Positions 1 to 6,548 of a stretch of DNA of 12,852 nt are shown in pieces (position 1 is the stretch's first letter; each line of letters starts with the position of its first letter). The DNA is from CAZIIK01 sp964539235. Its GTDB lineage: Bacteria > Pseudomonadota > Gammaproteobacteria > Francisellales > CACEW01. Made by a program: the position numbers and the translations under genes. The notes below the pieces were generated by a model, which had not been told where the DNA came from, did not search any database, and was given only the letters and a program-made list of their open reading frames with translations. Where the stretch lies: NCBI GenBank assembly GCA_964539235.1, contig CAZIIK010000035.1, positions 1 to 12,852 of the forward strand, given 5' to 3'.

Positions 1-1
1 A

Positions 2-97
2 ATCAGGGGATTTAAGTTGTTAACATTGGTCGCCGACAATGTAGAATTCAAAGATGGAGAATTGGTTAGTGAACAGATAAACAGGAAGGCCGCTTAA
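2..97 (+). CDS. C-terminal end of an unidentified protein, cut by window edge
   Basis: An open frame enters from the left edge and ends at a TAA at 95-97, giving about 31 residues including LLTLVADNVEFKDGELVSEQ. I do not recognise the family. The stop lies about 30 bases before homology to proA begins (near 122-127), and the bases between do not look like proA. This spacing is what the 3' end of an insertion-sequence transposase plus its terminal repeat would give, so a transposase tail that interrupted proA is my best guess. That is inference from layout only. The frame could also be chance, since it is short. Confidence 0.3.
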   Translation: MRGFKLLTLVADNVEFKDGELVSEQINRKAA

Positions 98-115
98 CCA
101 TCCCATACACCAGAT

Positions 116-298
116 TTGACATTAACTCCCATTGTGATGCATAACACATCGACGCAGTTTGCCGACGGTGGTGAATTTGGCATGGGTGCGGAGATTGGCA
201 TCGCCACTGGCAAGTTACATGCACGTGGTCCGGTCGGTGTTGAGCAGTTGACGACTTTTAAGTATGTCGTGCGCGGCAGTGGGCAGTTGCGTTCGTGA
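116..298 (+). pseudogene. proA: 3' fragment of gamma-glutamyl phosphate reductase (ProA)
   Basis: From about position 122 the frame reads IVMHNTSTQFADGGEFGMG, then GAEIGIATGKLHARGPVG and a typical ProA ending (EQLTTFKYVVRG). ProA (glutamate-5-semialdehyde dehydrogenase) reduces gamma-glutamyl phosphate with NADPH in proline synthesis and is normally a little over 400 residues. Only its last 55 or so residues are here. An in-frame TAA at 95-97 and unrelated sequence before 122 show that the 5' part, with the NADPH-binding region and catalytic cysteine, is not attached. The TTG at 116 could initiate only a useless peptide. The fragment is very well conserved, so the break is probably recent. 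Whether an intact copy exists elsewhere cannot be seen. Confidence 0.85.
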
Positions 299-397
299 CG
301 CCAAGGTATGTCTAACCGCAGTAAGTTGTTGGAAATGGGTGGCAGATTTTAATTCAGGATTTTTGACTTTTTGTTCACTACTTACTGCTATGCGAGC

Positions 398-421
398 TTG
401 CACGAATAGTTGCACGAATAA
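398..421. repeat. 12-bp tandem repeat, two copies
   Basis: TTGCACGAATAG (398-409) is followed directly by TTGCACGAATAA (410-421). The pair abuts the stop codon of the minus-strand remnant at 422. It may be a small slippage duplication, and no function is apparent. The rest of 299-397 holds no gene that I can support. Confidence 0.7.
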
Positions 422-952
422 CTATTTTTTTGCTTTCCATCTTGTATTCCGGCCCCTGCCAATTTGCTTCACTTTGCCTAACTTCTGTAATTCACCTAAA
501 TCGGATTTAATAGTCCGGATGCTTGCGTGACGGGATATTTTTTGATGGATTTCAGATGAACTTAAGTTCTCATCTTTCAACATCTCAAGTATGGCTATTT
601 TGCTTTGCTCAATAGATATAGCCTTTATAGGTTGATTTTGAGTGTTCGAAATGGGTTGGTCAAACGGAAACGTCACCAGCAGTCCGCCACTATTTTCCTC
701 AAATATAGGTTCAGGTAAATTAGCCTGCTGACAAAGCGCAATCATTTGATTTGTACCGGTTCCCCATATTTCAACGTAATGTCTGAGGTAGAAAATACGG
801 GCTATGTCTGCATTTCTAGGAACTGACTGGTGAGGCCTTTTCAAATCACTTAAAGACAGCGCTGCTGGCAAGGTGCCGTTATTCCAAATTTCCATACGAT
901 TATCAAATATGGCTAAAGTTGTAGGTGTGCTCCAAATGGCATTAATCAGCTG
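422..952 (-). pseudogene. Remnant of COG2865-type ATP-binding / winged-helix protein
   Basis: The frame from the ATG at 895 encodes 157 residues. It starts at MEIWNNGTLP, continues with LSDLKRPHQSVPRN, IARIFYLRHYVEIWGTGTNQM and LPEPIFEE, and ends in a winged-helix-like segment (about residues 95-157). The first motifs are typical of the HATPase_c_4 region of COG2865 proteins (AlbA_2/Schlafen-like N-terminus, ATPase-like C-terminus), usually over 400 residues. Similarity continues upstream of the ATG as far as LINAI and TLAIFDNR, near 950, where an in-frame TAA (953-955) lies just before it. About ten residues usual between these two motifs appear to be missing. The N-terminal DNA-binding domain is absent, so this is a broken gene. 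The ATG at 895 is only an internal Met. Function, if any is left, is unknown. Confidence 0.7.
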
Positions 953-1035
953 TTATACACAAATCGGCCACTAGGTTTGTGACCAATTCGATATCATTCC
1001 CATTTACGAGTGCCTAACTTTTATTTTTAAATTTG

Positions 1036-1050
1036 CCAGACACTGTCTGG
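1036..1050. repeat. 15-bp palindrome downstream of the ferredoxin gene
   Basis: CCAGACA-C-TGTCTGG is a perfect 7-bp inverted repeat with a one-base centre. It lies about 57 bases beyond the ferredoxin stop, in A/T-rich sequence. The one-base centre and lack of a clean U-tract argue against an intrinsic terminator. It may be a protein-binding site or decay debris. The rest of 953-1106 shows no gene. Confidence 0.5.
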
Positions 1051-1106
1051 TGAATTAAATCAAGTAGAATGGCACATGAATGTTAACAGGGCTGGTTTAA
1101 TTATAA

Positions 1107-1352
1107 TCAGTTTGTCAGTTTGCGATATTTGGCCAGTAAGTCAGTTTTGCTTTCGATTCGATTGGCATCAACTTCGATACATTCAGCTGGGCAAACTTCA
1201 ATGCACTGTGGTTCGTCAAAATGTCCCACGCATTCTGTGCAGAGGTCTGCATTGATTTCATAAATTTCTTCACCCATAAAAATAGCTTTATTCGGGCATT
1301 CGGGTTCGCAGACATCGCAGTTGATACATTCATCTGTAATTTTGAGTGCCAT
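1107..1352 (-). CDS. YfhL-type 2[4Fe-4S] ferredoxin
   Basis: A cytoplasmic 81-residue electron carrier of the Allochromatium/YfhL class, probably passing single electrons at low potential; its partners are not known from the sequence. Two cluster motifs are visible: C9-x2-C12-x2-C15-x3-C19-P, and C38-x2-C41-x8-C50-x3-C54-P. The eight-residue spacer between the second and third cysteines of motif two, and the start MALKITDECINCD, are hallmarks of this class. Another cysteine, C58, follows. The gene starts 5 bases after the coaD stop. Its ribosome site AAAGGA lies inside the last coaD codons, which suggests translational coupling and one transcript. The coaD-ferredoxin order is also found in Pseudomonas. 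As an Fe-S protein it is a plausible client of the SUF operon upstream. Confidence 0.93.
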   Translation of the reverse strand: MALKITDECINCDVCEPECPNKAIFMGEEIYEINADLCTECVGHFDEPQCIEVCPAECIEVDANRIESKTDLLAKYRKLTN

Positions 1353-1357
1353 GGTGG

Positions 1358-1834
1358 TTATCCTTTGTCAGTTAATGCATCAATCAATAATGCCGGAACA
1401 AAATGGTGCAGTTGGGCTGGATTGGTTTTGGCGATTTCGCGTACCCAAGTTGATGAAACGTGTTGCCATTGCGCGCGAGTCGGTAGGAATACCGTGTCAA
1501 TTTCTGGCGCCATATGTGCGTTCATTTGTGCGAGTTGCAGCTCGTATTCGGTATCAACGGTACCACGTATGCCACGAATGATGGTGTCGGCATTATGTTT
1601 CAGTGAAAAGTCGATGAGTAAACCATTGAGCGGTTTCACCTGAATTGCTGGATGGTTTTCAAAACATTGGTGAATTAGTTTGATGCGGGCCTCAATTGGC
1701 AGCAAACCTGATTTCTGTGACTGTTGGCCAATGGCAATGATGAGTTTGTCGCAGTAGCGTAACGCGCGCTCGGCAATGTCTTGGTGGCCAAAAGTTAGTG
1801 GATCAAAGGTGCCAGGGAAAATAGCCGTTCTCAT
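1358..1834 (-). CDS. coaD: Phosphopantetheine adenylyltransferase
   Basis: Cytoplasmic enzyme of coenzyme A synthesis (fourth step): it transfers AMP from ATP to 4'-phosphopantetheine, giving dephospho-CoA and pyrophosphate. The 158 residues match the usual length of about 160. Visible motifs are PGTFDPLTFGH at 7-17, the nucleotidyltransferase T/HxGH signature with H17; K41 in the substrate loop; IIRGIRG at 85-91, with two arginines matching those of the E. coli enzyme; and VSSTWVREI at 126-134, the ISSTxx-type ATP-binding motif. The ATG at 1834 gives the expected N-terminus MRTAIFPGTF. The ribosome site is weak (AAGAA). It leads a two-gene unit with the ferredoxin, and a terminator at 1925-1947 separates it from the suf operon. 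A TACAAT at 1866-1871 may be its -10 element. Confidence 0.96.
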   Translation of the reverse strand: MRTAIFPGTFDPLTFGHQDIAERALRYCDKLIIAIGQQSQKSGLLPIEARIKLIHQCFENHPAIQVKPLNGLLIDFSLKHNADTIIRGIRGTVDTEYELQLAQMNAHMAPEIDTVFLPTRAQWQHVSSTWVREIAKTNPAQLHHFVPALLIDALTDKG

Positions 1835-1865
1835 GTTGAGTTCTTATTTGGCATCGGGTGCGCGC

Positions 1866-1871
1866 ATTGTA
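1866..1871 (-). promoter_or_regulatory. Possible -10 box for coaD-ferredoxin
   Basis: On the minus strand TACAAT (5 of 6 to TATAAT) lies about 30 bases before the coaD ATG and just beyond the suf terminator. I see no good -35 box at 16-18 bases, so this is tentative. Confidence 0.3.
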
Positions 1872-1924
1872 TCCTGAATTACGGCATTTGGGGATGCACA
1901 GGTCTTTGATTTTATATTGCCCAT

Positions 1925-1947
1925 AAAAAAGCCCGCATCAGCGGGCT
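1925..1947 (-). terminator. Rho-independent terminator ending the suf operon
   Basis: On the minus strand a perfect 7-bp G/C-rich stem (AGCCCGC / GCGGGCT, arms 1941-1947 and 1930-1936) with a four-base loop is followed by a run of six T (from 1930 to 1925). It lies about 20 bases after the stop of the small HTH gene, in the right orientation to end the suf transcript and insulate coaD. Confidence 0.93.
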
Positions 1948-1967
1948 AGAATATAACGCTTTCAGGT

Positions 1968-2279
1968 TTAAGCTGTTTCAATTTCTTCGTCTACAACCAG
2001 AGCAGTTGTTGTTGAAGACCAAACCCGAGAGAGGAAGTTTGTTGCATTAATTGCCTTGTCTAAGAAGGCTTCACTGTGCGTGAATTTTGGTTGGAGTATC
2101 GGTTGGTTGAACCGTACATTGTATTTGCGCGCAATGCGTCGCACGTTACTGACACCGCACTCAAGTTTCTCAGCGACTTGTTTGGACGTAAGTCCATCAT
2201 CTGCAAAGGCTTGCAGTAAGTCCGCTACGGAACTATTGAATTGATCAACAATGCGTTGTTCTACTGTCGTTGCTGCCAT
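1968..2279 (-). CDS. Small helix-turn-helix protein of unknown function, last suf operon gene
   Basis: A 103-residue protein that I cannot assign to a named family. Residues 29-57 (GLTSKQVAEKLECGV, then SNVRRIARKYNVRF) look like a helix-turn-helix of the kind used for DNA binding. An N-terminal helix (about 5-27) could support dimerisation. The tail (60-103) is not recognisable and ends in an acidic stretch. The single cysteine C41 lies in the HTH and there is no metal motif. The start is supported by the strong ribosome site GGAGGG just before the ATG. It lies 51 bases after sufT on the same strand, with no terminator between, and is followed at once by the operon terminator. It is therefore probably co-transcribed with the suf genes. 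A role in regulating Fe-S assembly is inference from position. Confidence 0.75.
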   Translation of the reverse strand: MAATTVEQRIVDQFNSSVADLLQAFADDGLTSKQVAEKLECGVSNVRRIARKYNVRFNQPILQPKFTHSEAFLDKAINATNFLSRVWSSTTTALVVDEEIETA

Positions 2280-2330
2280 AATCCCTCCGTTTACATGGTT
2301 AAAAGGTCAACTGACATTTGGGTGGTTGGC

Positions 2331-2879
2331 CTATAATAACCCCAGCTCTAGTTTGGCTTCTTCAGACATCATGTCAGCGCTCCAAGGTGGATCGAAAACC
2401 AGTACAACATCGACGTCTTCGACATTGGGGACAGCGCGCAATTTTTGCTCCGCATCACCCATAATAACTGGTCCCATTCCGCATCCTGGGGCCGTTAGTG
2501 TCATTTGAACACCAACATGGAATTTTCCTGACTCAAGCGGGGTAATTTCAAGGCTGTATACCAAGCCCAAGTCGACGATGTTAACAGGAATTTCTGGATC
2601 GTAACAAGTTTTCAACTGCTCCCAGAGTATTGACTTTTCAAGGCCTTCGCTATCGGTTGAAATGTGGTCAGAAGGTAGGGAGATTTCCTCTTTTCCAATG
2701 GCATCTGCATCCTCTCCGCGGATGCGCACCAAGTTACCATTTACGTTAAGCGTAAAGCTGCCGCCTAATGCCTGGGTGACGAGTACTTCGGTGCCGGGTA
2801 TTAATGTTACAGACTGGCCGTATGGGATCAGTGTGCCTTCTACATCACGCTTGACGATGGTAATGTCTTTCAGCTCCAT
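2331..2879 (-). CDS. sufT: Fe-S maturation protein SufT (MIP18/DUF59 family, long form)
   Basis: 182 residues of the long SufT class. An N-terminal extension (1-80) precedes a MIP18/DUF59 domain (about 83-165). The domain shows YDPEIPVNIVDLGLVY at 93-108 and TAPGCGMGPVI at 129-139, with the conserved reactive cysteine C133. Related proteins help load clusters onto client apoproteins in the cytosol, especially when demand for Fe-S clusters is high; the exact chemistry is unsettled. The ATG at 2879 follows a good ribosome site (AGAGGA). It lies 27 bases after the A-type carrier gene, inside the suf operon, which strongly supports the call over the stand-alone DUF59 proteins of other pathways. 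Confidence 0.93.
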   Translation of the reverse strand: MELKDITIVKRDVEGTLIPYGQSVTLIPGTEVLVTQALGGSFTLNVNGNLVRIRGEDADAIGKEEISLPSDHISTDSEGLEKSILWEQLKTCYDPEIPVNIVDLGLVYSLEITPLESGKFHVGVQMTLTAPGCGMGPVIMGDAEQKLRAVPNVEDVDVVLVFDPPWSADMMSEEAKLELGLL

Positions 2880-2906
2880 ATTTTCCTCTTTTATGCAGGT
2901 TATTGG

Positions 2907-3293
2907 TTAAATATCACTCTTTCTTTGTGCTTGAATACTAAAGCTCTCGCCGCATCCACACTTGGCTGACTCATTTGGGTTGATGTATATCAATTTCTTC
3001 TGGCCCAATTGCTTATTCTCGAGGTCAATTGTCAGGCCATTGAGAAAAGGAATACTTTTCTGCGCCATGAAAATATCCAGTTTGGTATTCGAAACCGCGG
3101 CGATATCACTTTCTGTAATCTCATTCATCAGTTCAGAGACATACATGTAACCCGAGCAGCCTGTTTTTTGCGTTGATAACCTTAAGCCTTTGGCATCAGG
3201 TGCTTCACCGATATAACGCTTAAGGTAGGTTTCGGCAGCAGCTGTAATGGTGATTCTAGGGGTCTGAGGATTAAATGTTTGAGGTGTGTTCAT
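2907..3293 (-). CDS. sufA: A-type Fe-S cluster carrier (SufA/IscA/ErpA family)
   Basis: A 128-residue A-type carrier that accepts clusters from the SufBCD scaffold and hands them to target proteins in the cytoplasm. The three ligand cysteines are present: C46 in TGCSGYMY, and C112 and C114 in KCGCGESF near the C-terminus. There is a short N-terminal extension (1-12) before the ITIT strand. Its place between sufS and sufT argues for SufA rather than IscA or ErpA, but sequence alone does not separate these paralogues cleanly. The ribosome site (GGAG) is rather far, about 12 bases from the ATG, yet no other Met fits. It starts 34 bases after sufS. Confidence 0.9.
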   Translation of the reverse strand: MNTPQTFNPQTPRITITAAAETYLKRYIGEAPDAKGLRLSTQKTGCSGYMYVSELMNEITESDIAAVSNTKLDIFMAQKSIPFLNGLTIDLENKQLGQKKLIYINPNESAKCGCGESFSIQAQRKSDI

Positions 3294-3327
3294 AGGTCTG
3301 GTTCGCTCCGAGATATCACATCAAATT

Positions 3328-4563
3328 TCATAAGAAAAACTGTTTGGCATGTTCGAGTGCGTCAACCAGTTGGTCGACTTCAGTCAGTGTGTTGTAAAAC
3401 GCAAAAGACGCACGCAAAGTACTAGTAACACCTAAATGTGCCATCAATGGCATGGCACAGTGGTGACCTGTGCGCACCGCAACACCATATTGATCGAGAA
3501 TATGCGCCAAATCATGGGCATGTATCTGCGGCATAACAAAAGAAATAACCGGTGCCTGTTGCGAGGGTTGTGCCAGTAAATTGAGGCCTTCTATTGCCGT
3601 TAATTTCTGTTGGGCATATTGCAGCAGCTTGGTTTCATGCGCCAATGCTGCGGCTGTGTCTAATTGGTTAAGATAGTTAATAGCAGCACCCAGGCCCAAT
3701 GCGCCGGCAATATGCGGTGTGCCAGCTTCAAATTTGGCTGGGCTGTCAGCATAAGTGGTTTTGGCAGCGCTGACATGCTGAATCATATTTCCACCGTATT
3801 GGTAAGGGCGCATGCGCGCGAGATACTCAGCTTTTGCGTATAAAACACCGATACCCGTAGGGCCATATAATTTATGCGCCGAAAAAACAAAGAAATCACA
3901 GTCCAGTGCCTGTACATCAATATCACCATGCACAATCGACTGCGCACCATCCAATAAAACAGGGATTTGCCGTGCATGTGCCATGGCAATAAGTTGTTGG
4001 GCAGGCGTGATCGCACCGGTGACATTCGAGGTATGCGTGATGGCGATTAACCGAGTTTTAGACGATAACAAAGATTCAAAATGGTCACAGTCTAAATCAC
4101 CATTTGGGTGCAAAGTGGCAATGTGCAATGTCGCACCAACTGTGTTGCATAGGGTTTGCCAGGGAACCCAATTAGCATGGTGTTCCATCTGCGTAATGAT
4201 GATTTCATCACCGGCTTTTAGATGTGGCTGCCCGTAAGCTTGGGCGAATAAGTTAATCGCTTCAGTGGTGCCTTTGGTGAAAATAATTTCATCTGCATTG
4301 CCAGCAGAGATGAAATCACGGACCGCAACGCGTGCATCTTCATACGCTTGAGAAGCACGTTCGCTCAGGGTGTGAATGCCGCGATGCACATTGGCATTAT
4401 CGTGCAGATAGTAGTCACGCATCGTATTGATGACCGACAGCGGTTTTTGAGCTGTTGCTGCGTTGTCTAAGTAAGCGAGGGGGTGTTGGTTGACCTGTTG
4501 CTGCAGAACGGGAAAATCTTGCCGAATCTGCTCGACATCCCAAGGGCGCACTATGTTATCCAT
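3328..4563 (-). CDS. sufS: Cysteine desulfurase SufS
   Basis: A PLP-dependent enzyme that takes sulfur from L-cysteine as a persulfide, leaving alanine, and supplies the SufBCD scaffold. With the start at 4563 it has 411 residues (group II desulfurases are about 405-415). Motifs: AYLDNAATAQKP near the N-terminus; THTSNVTG and LLDGAQ for PLP contacts; SAHKLYGPTGIG with the PLP lysine K231; and RTGHHCAMPLM with the persulfide cysteine C369. The last is characteristic of SufS rather than IscS. I prefer this ATG because GGTGG precedes it at normal spacing. An ATG at 4575 would add four residues (MVAA) and has no ribosome site. Either start overlaps the end of sufD (13 or 25 bases), indicating translational coupling. 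No SufE or SufU partner gene lies in the window. Confidence 0.95.
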   Translation of the reverse strand: MDNIVRPWDVEQIRQDFPVLQQQVNQHPLAYLDNAATAQKPLSVINTMRDYYLHDNANVHRGIHTLSERASQAYEDARVAVRDFISAGNADEIIFTKGTTEAINLFAQAYGQPHLKAGDEIIITQMEHHANWVPWQTLCNTVGATLHIATLHPNGDLDCDHFESLLSSKTRLIAITHTSNVTGAITPAQQLIAMAHARQIPVLLDGAQSIVHGDIDVQALDCDFFVFSAHKLYGPTGIGVLYAKAEYLARMRPYQYGGNMIQHVSAAKTTYADSPAKFEAGTPHIAGALGLGAAINYLNQLDTAAALAHETKLLQYAQQKLTAIEGLNLLAQPSQQAPVISFVMPQIHAHDLAHILDQYGVAVRTGHHCAMPLMAHLGVTSTLRASFAFYNTLTEVDQLVDALEHAKQFFL

Positions 4564-5783
4564 TGCAGCCACCATTTTTGTATCGCGTCATTGGCCAGCG
4601 TGAGTACGTTATTTTGTAAAAATGCCTGCTGCAATATCTGTCGCGCGGCTTCCTGTGGAATGCCACGTAACTGCAAGTATGCCAAAGCGTCTGCATCCAG
4701 TTGGCCAAAGGTGGCACCATGTGTGCAGACTAAGTCATCCGTATAAATTTCTAACGCCGGTTGTGCGTAAATTTTAGCTTTTGGCGACAGAAGTAAGTTA
4801 TGGCTGCTTTGATCAATGCTCAGGCGCTTAGTGTTCTGTTTGGCCAATGCACGCGCGTTGAATATGCCAGTTGCTTGATCTTGTGCGATGCCGCGGAAAT
4901 CAATCTGACTGCTGGTGTGATCTGCCAGGTGATCCACTTGAAAAGCAAAATCAGCATGTTGTTTATCTTGTAGTGAAAAGGCACCGTAGTGTTGGTAATG
5001 AGCACCGGTTTCAGGCAAGTAGATTTGGCCATCAAAACGGCTCATGGCATTGCCCAGGCAGAGATGGTGTGCATTGAAATGCGCATCTCTACCGAGCCAA
5101 CTGTGCCAAGCGTTGATGTGGGCTAAATGCTGCGCGTTAGTCGACGTCGCATAGGCAGTGAGCTGTGCATTATCCTGGAGATGAAACTGCGTCGCACTGT
5201 TCAGCAACGTTGGTTGGTCGGTGCATGCTTCTACATATTCCAGTATTTCGCATTGGCTTTGCGCTTGGCACGCCACGACATTGTGGTAGTGGTATGCTAG
5301 ATGTGCTGCATCAGGCTCTATCACATAACGTAGGCAAATCGGCCGGTCGATGCATTGCTGACTTTGCACTTCGATATAAACACCGTCTGATGCCAATGCC
5401 AGATTAGCGTTTAACATGGGATGTCGTTGTGTATCCAGTTGCGTAACATAAGCAGCAAACTGTGGTGCTGCTAGATCACGAATCGACTGTATTTTGACGC
5501 CATTGGGTACAGTGGAAGCTTGGGCATCAAACTGGCCGTTGCGTAAGACGATGTCGTAGGTAGCGAAAGGTAGTTGTGTCAGTCTGGCAGGGGCATTTGC
5601 TGCTGTTTGGTCTGGTGTATAGGCGGTTTTTAGTAAGCGGGCCAAATTGGAGTAATGCCAATGCGGCCATTTTTTAGTGGGCAGACCTTGTTCAACAAAT
5701 TGCGCCCAAGCTTTTGAGGCTTGAGTGCCATGTATGCCATGCTGCTGGCAGAAGGATTCAGTTTCAGCTGCGTAAATCTGCAT
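4551..5783 (-). CDS. sufD: Fe-S scaffold subunit SufD
   Basis: 410-residue subunit of the cytoplasmic SufBC2D scaffold on which clusters are assembled. SufD is a diverged paralogue of SufB needed mainly for iron entry and complex stability. The C-terminal beta-helix core is clear: RGIAQDQATGIFNAR (297-311), LLSPKAKIYAQPALEI (331-346), then DDLVCTHGATFGQLD (349-363). H355 in CTHGAT corresponds to the functionally important H360 of E. coli SufD. The N-terminal half (1-120) is poorly conserved, as usual, and unusually rich in Gln, Ala and His. The ATG is 2 bases after the sufC stop with GAGG upstream, so the genes are translationally coupled. Length is slightly below the E. coli value (423). Confidence 0.95.
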   Translation of the reverse strand: MQIYAAETESFCQQHGIHGTQASKAWAQFVEQGLPTKKWPHWHYSNLARLLKTAYTPDQTAANAPARLTQLPFATYDIVLRNGQFDAQASTVPNGVKIQSIRDLAAPQFAAYVTQLDTQRHPMLNANLALASDGVYIEVQSQQCIDRPICLRYVIEPDAAHLAYHYHNVVACQAQSQCEILEYVEACTDQPTLLNSATQFHLQDNAQLTAYATSTNAQHLAHINAWHSWLGRDAHFNAHHLCLGNAMSRFDGQIYLPETGAHYQHYGAFSLQDKQHADFAFQVDHLADHTSSQIDFRGIAQDQATGIFNARALAKQNTKRLSIDQSSHNLLLSPKAKIYAQPALEIYTDDLVCTHGATFGQLDADALAYLQLRGIPQEAARQILQQAFLQNNVLTLANDAIQKWWLQWIT

Positions 5784-5785
5784 GT

Positions 5786-6532
5786 TTATGCCTCTTCTGC
5801 TAACCAGCTATAGCCTTTAGATTCCAGCTCAAGTGCCAAATTTTTGTCACCAGATTTGACGATCTTGCCGTTGGCCAACACATGTACGAAGTCAGGTTCA
5901 ATGTAATCCAGTAGTCTTTGGTAGTGGGTAATGATGATAAAGCTACGTTGACTGTCGCGTAGATGATTAACACCACTGGCAACCGTTTGTAGGGCATCGA
6001 TATCTAAACCGGAATCGGTTTCATCCAAAATGGCGCATTGAGGTTCAAATAACAGCATCTGTAAGACTTCATTACGTTTTTTCTCACCACCAGAAAAGCC
6101 AACATTCACATCACGGTTGAGGAATTTTTTGTCCATGCCCACCAGTGCCGCTTTTTCCCGTAGGCGTTTCATGAACGCAACCGCATCTAACTCGGCTTCG
6201 CCACGCGCTTTGAGTTGGTGGTTATAAGCGGTGCGGAGGAAATAGGTATTGTTAACACCCGGAATTTCAACGGGATATTGAAAAGCCAAAAACAGACCTT
6301 GTTGCGCACGTTCTGCCGGATCCAAGGAGAATAAGTCTTGCTCATTGTAAGTGACTGAGCCGGCATCAACGGTATAGCCTTCACGGCCAGTCAGGACATT
6401 CCCTAATGTGCTTTTGCCGGCGCCGTTAGGACCCATGATGGCATGGACTTCGCCTGGTTTTACATTAAGTGAAAGCCCTTGCAAGATTTCTTTTTCCGCT
6501 ACGCTGGCATGTAATCCATCAATCGTTAACAT
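5786..6532 (-). CDS. sufC: SUF system ATPase SufC
   Basis: 248-residue ABC-type ATPase of the cytoplasmic SufBCD complex. Its ATP-driven dimerisation reshapes SufB-SufD during cluster assembly, and it has no membrane partner. Motifs: Walker A GPNGAGKST at 34-42; Q-loop Q85 in LAFQYPVEIPG; signature FSGGEKKR at 146-153; Walker B CAILDET with E171; D-loop SGLD at 174-177; and switch H203 in ITHYQRLLDY. The start at 6532 gives the canonical MLTIDGLHASV and has AAGGA seven bases upstream. A TTG at 6556 would add eight residues and overlap sufB, and is unlikely. The gene lies 16 bases after the sufB stop and 2 before sufD. Confidence 0.97.
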   Translation of the reverse strand: MLTIDGLHASVAEKEILQGLSLNVKPGEVHAIMGPNGAGKSTLGNVLTGREGYTVDAGSVTYNEQDLFSLDPAERAQQGLFLAFQYPVEIPGVNNTYFLRTAYNHQLKARGEAELDAVAFMKRLREKAALVGMDKKFLNRDVNVGFSGGEKKRNEVLQMLLFEPQCAILDETDSGLDIDALQTVASGVNHLRDSQRSFIIITHYQRLLDYIEPDFVHVLANGKIVKSGDKNLALELESKGYSWLAEEA

Positions 6533-6548
6533 TTTACTTTCCTTCTTT

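Noticed and set aside
953..961. DnaA box TTATACACA as part of an origin
   Set aside because: A single box without a cluster, an A/T-rich unwinding region or dnaA/dnaN nearby does not support an origin.
1221..1643. Long plus-strand open frame across coaD and the ferredoxin gene
   Set aside because: It lies antisense to two clearly recognised genes, has no family similarity that I can see, and is a shadow of their codon use.
4564..4575. ATG four codons upstream of the chosen SufS start
   Set aside because: No ribosome site precedes it. It remains possible and changes only MVAA.
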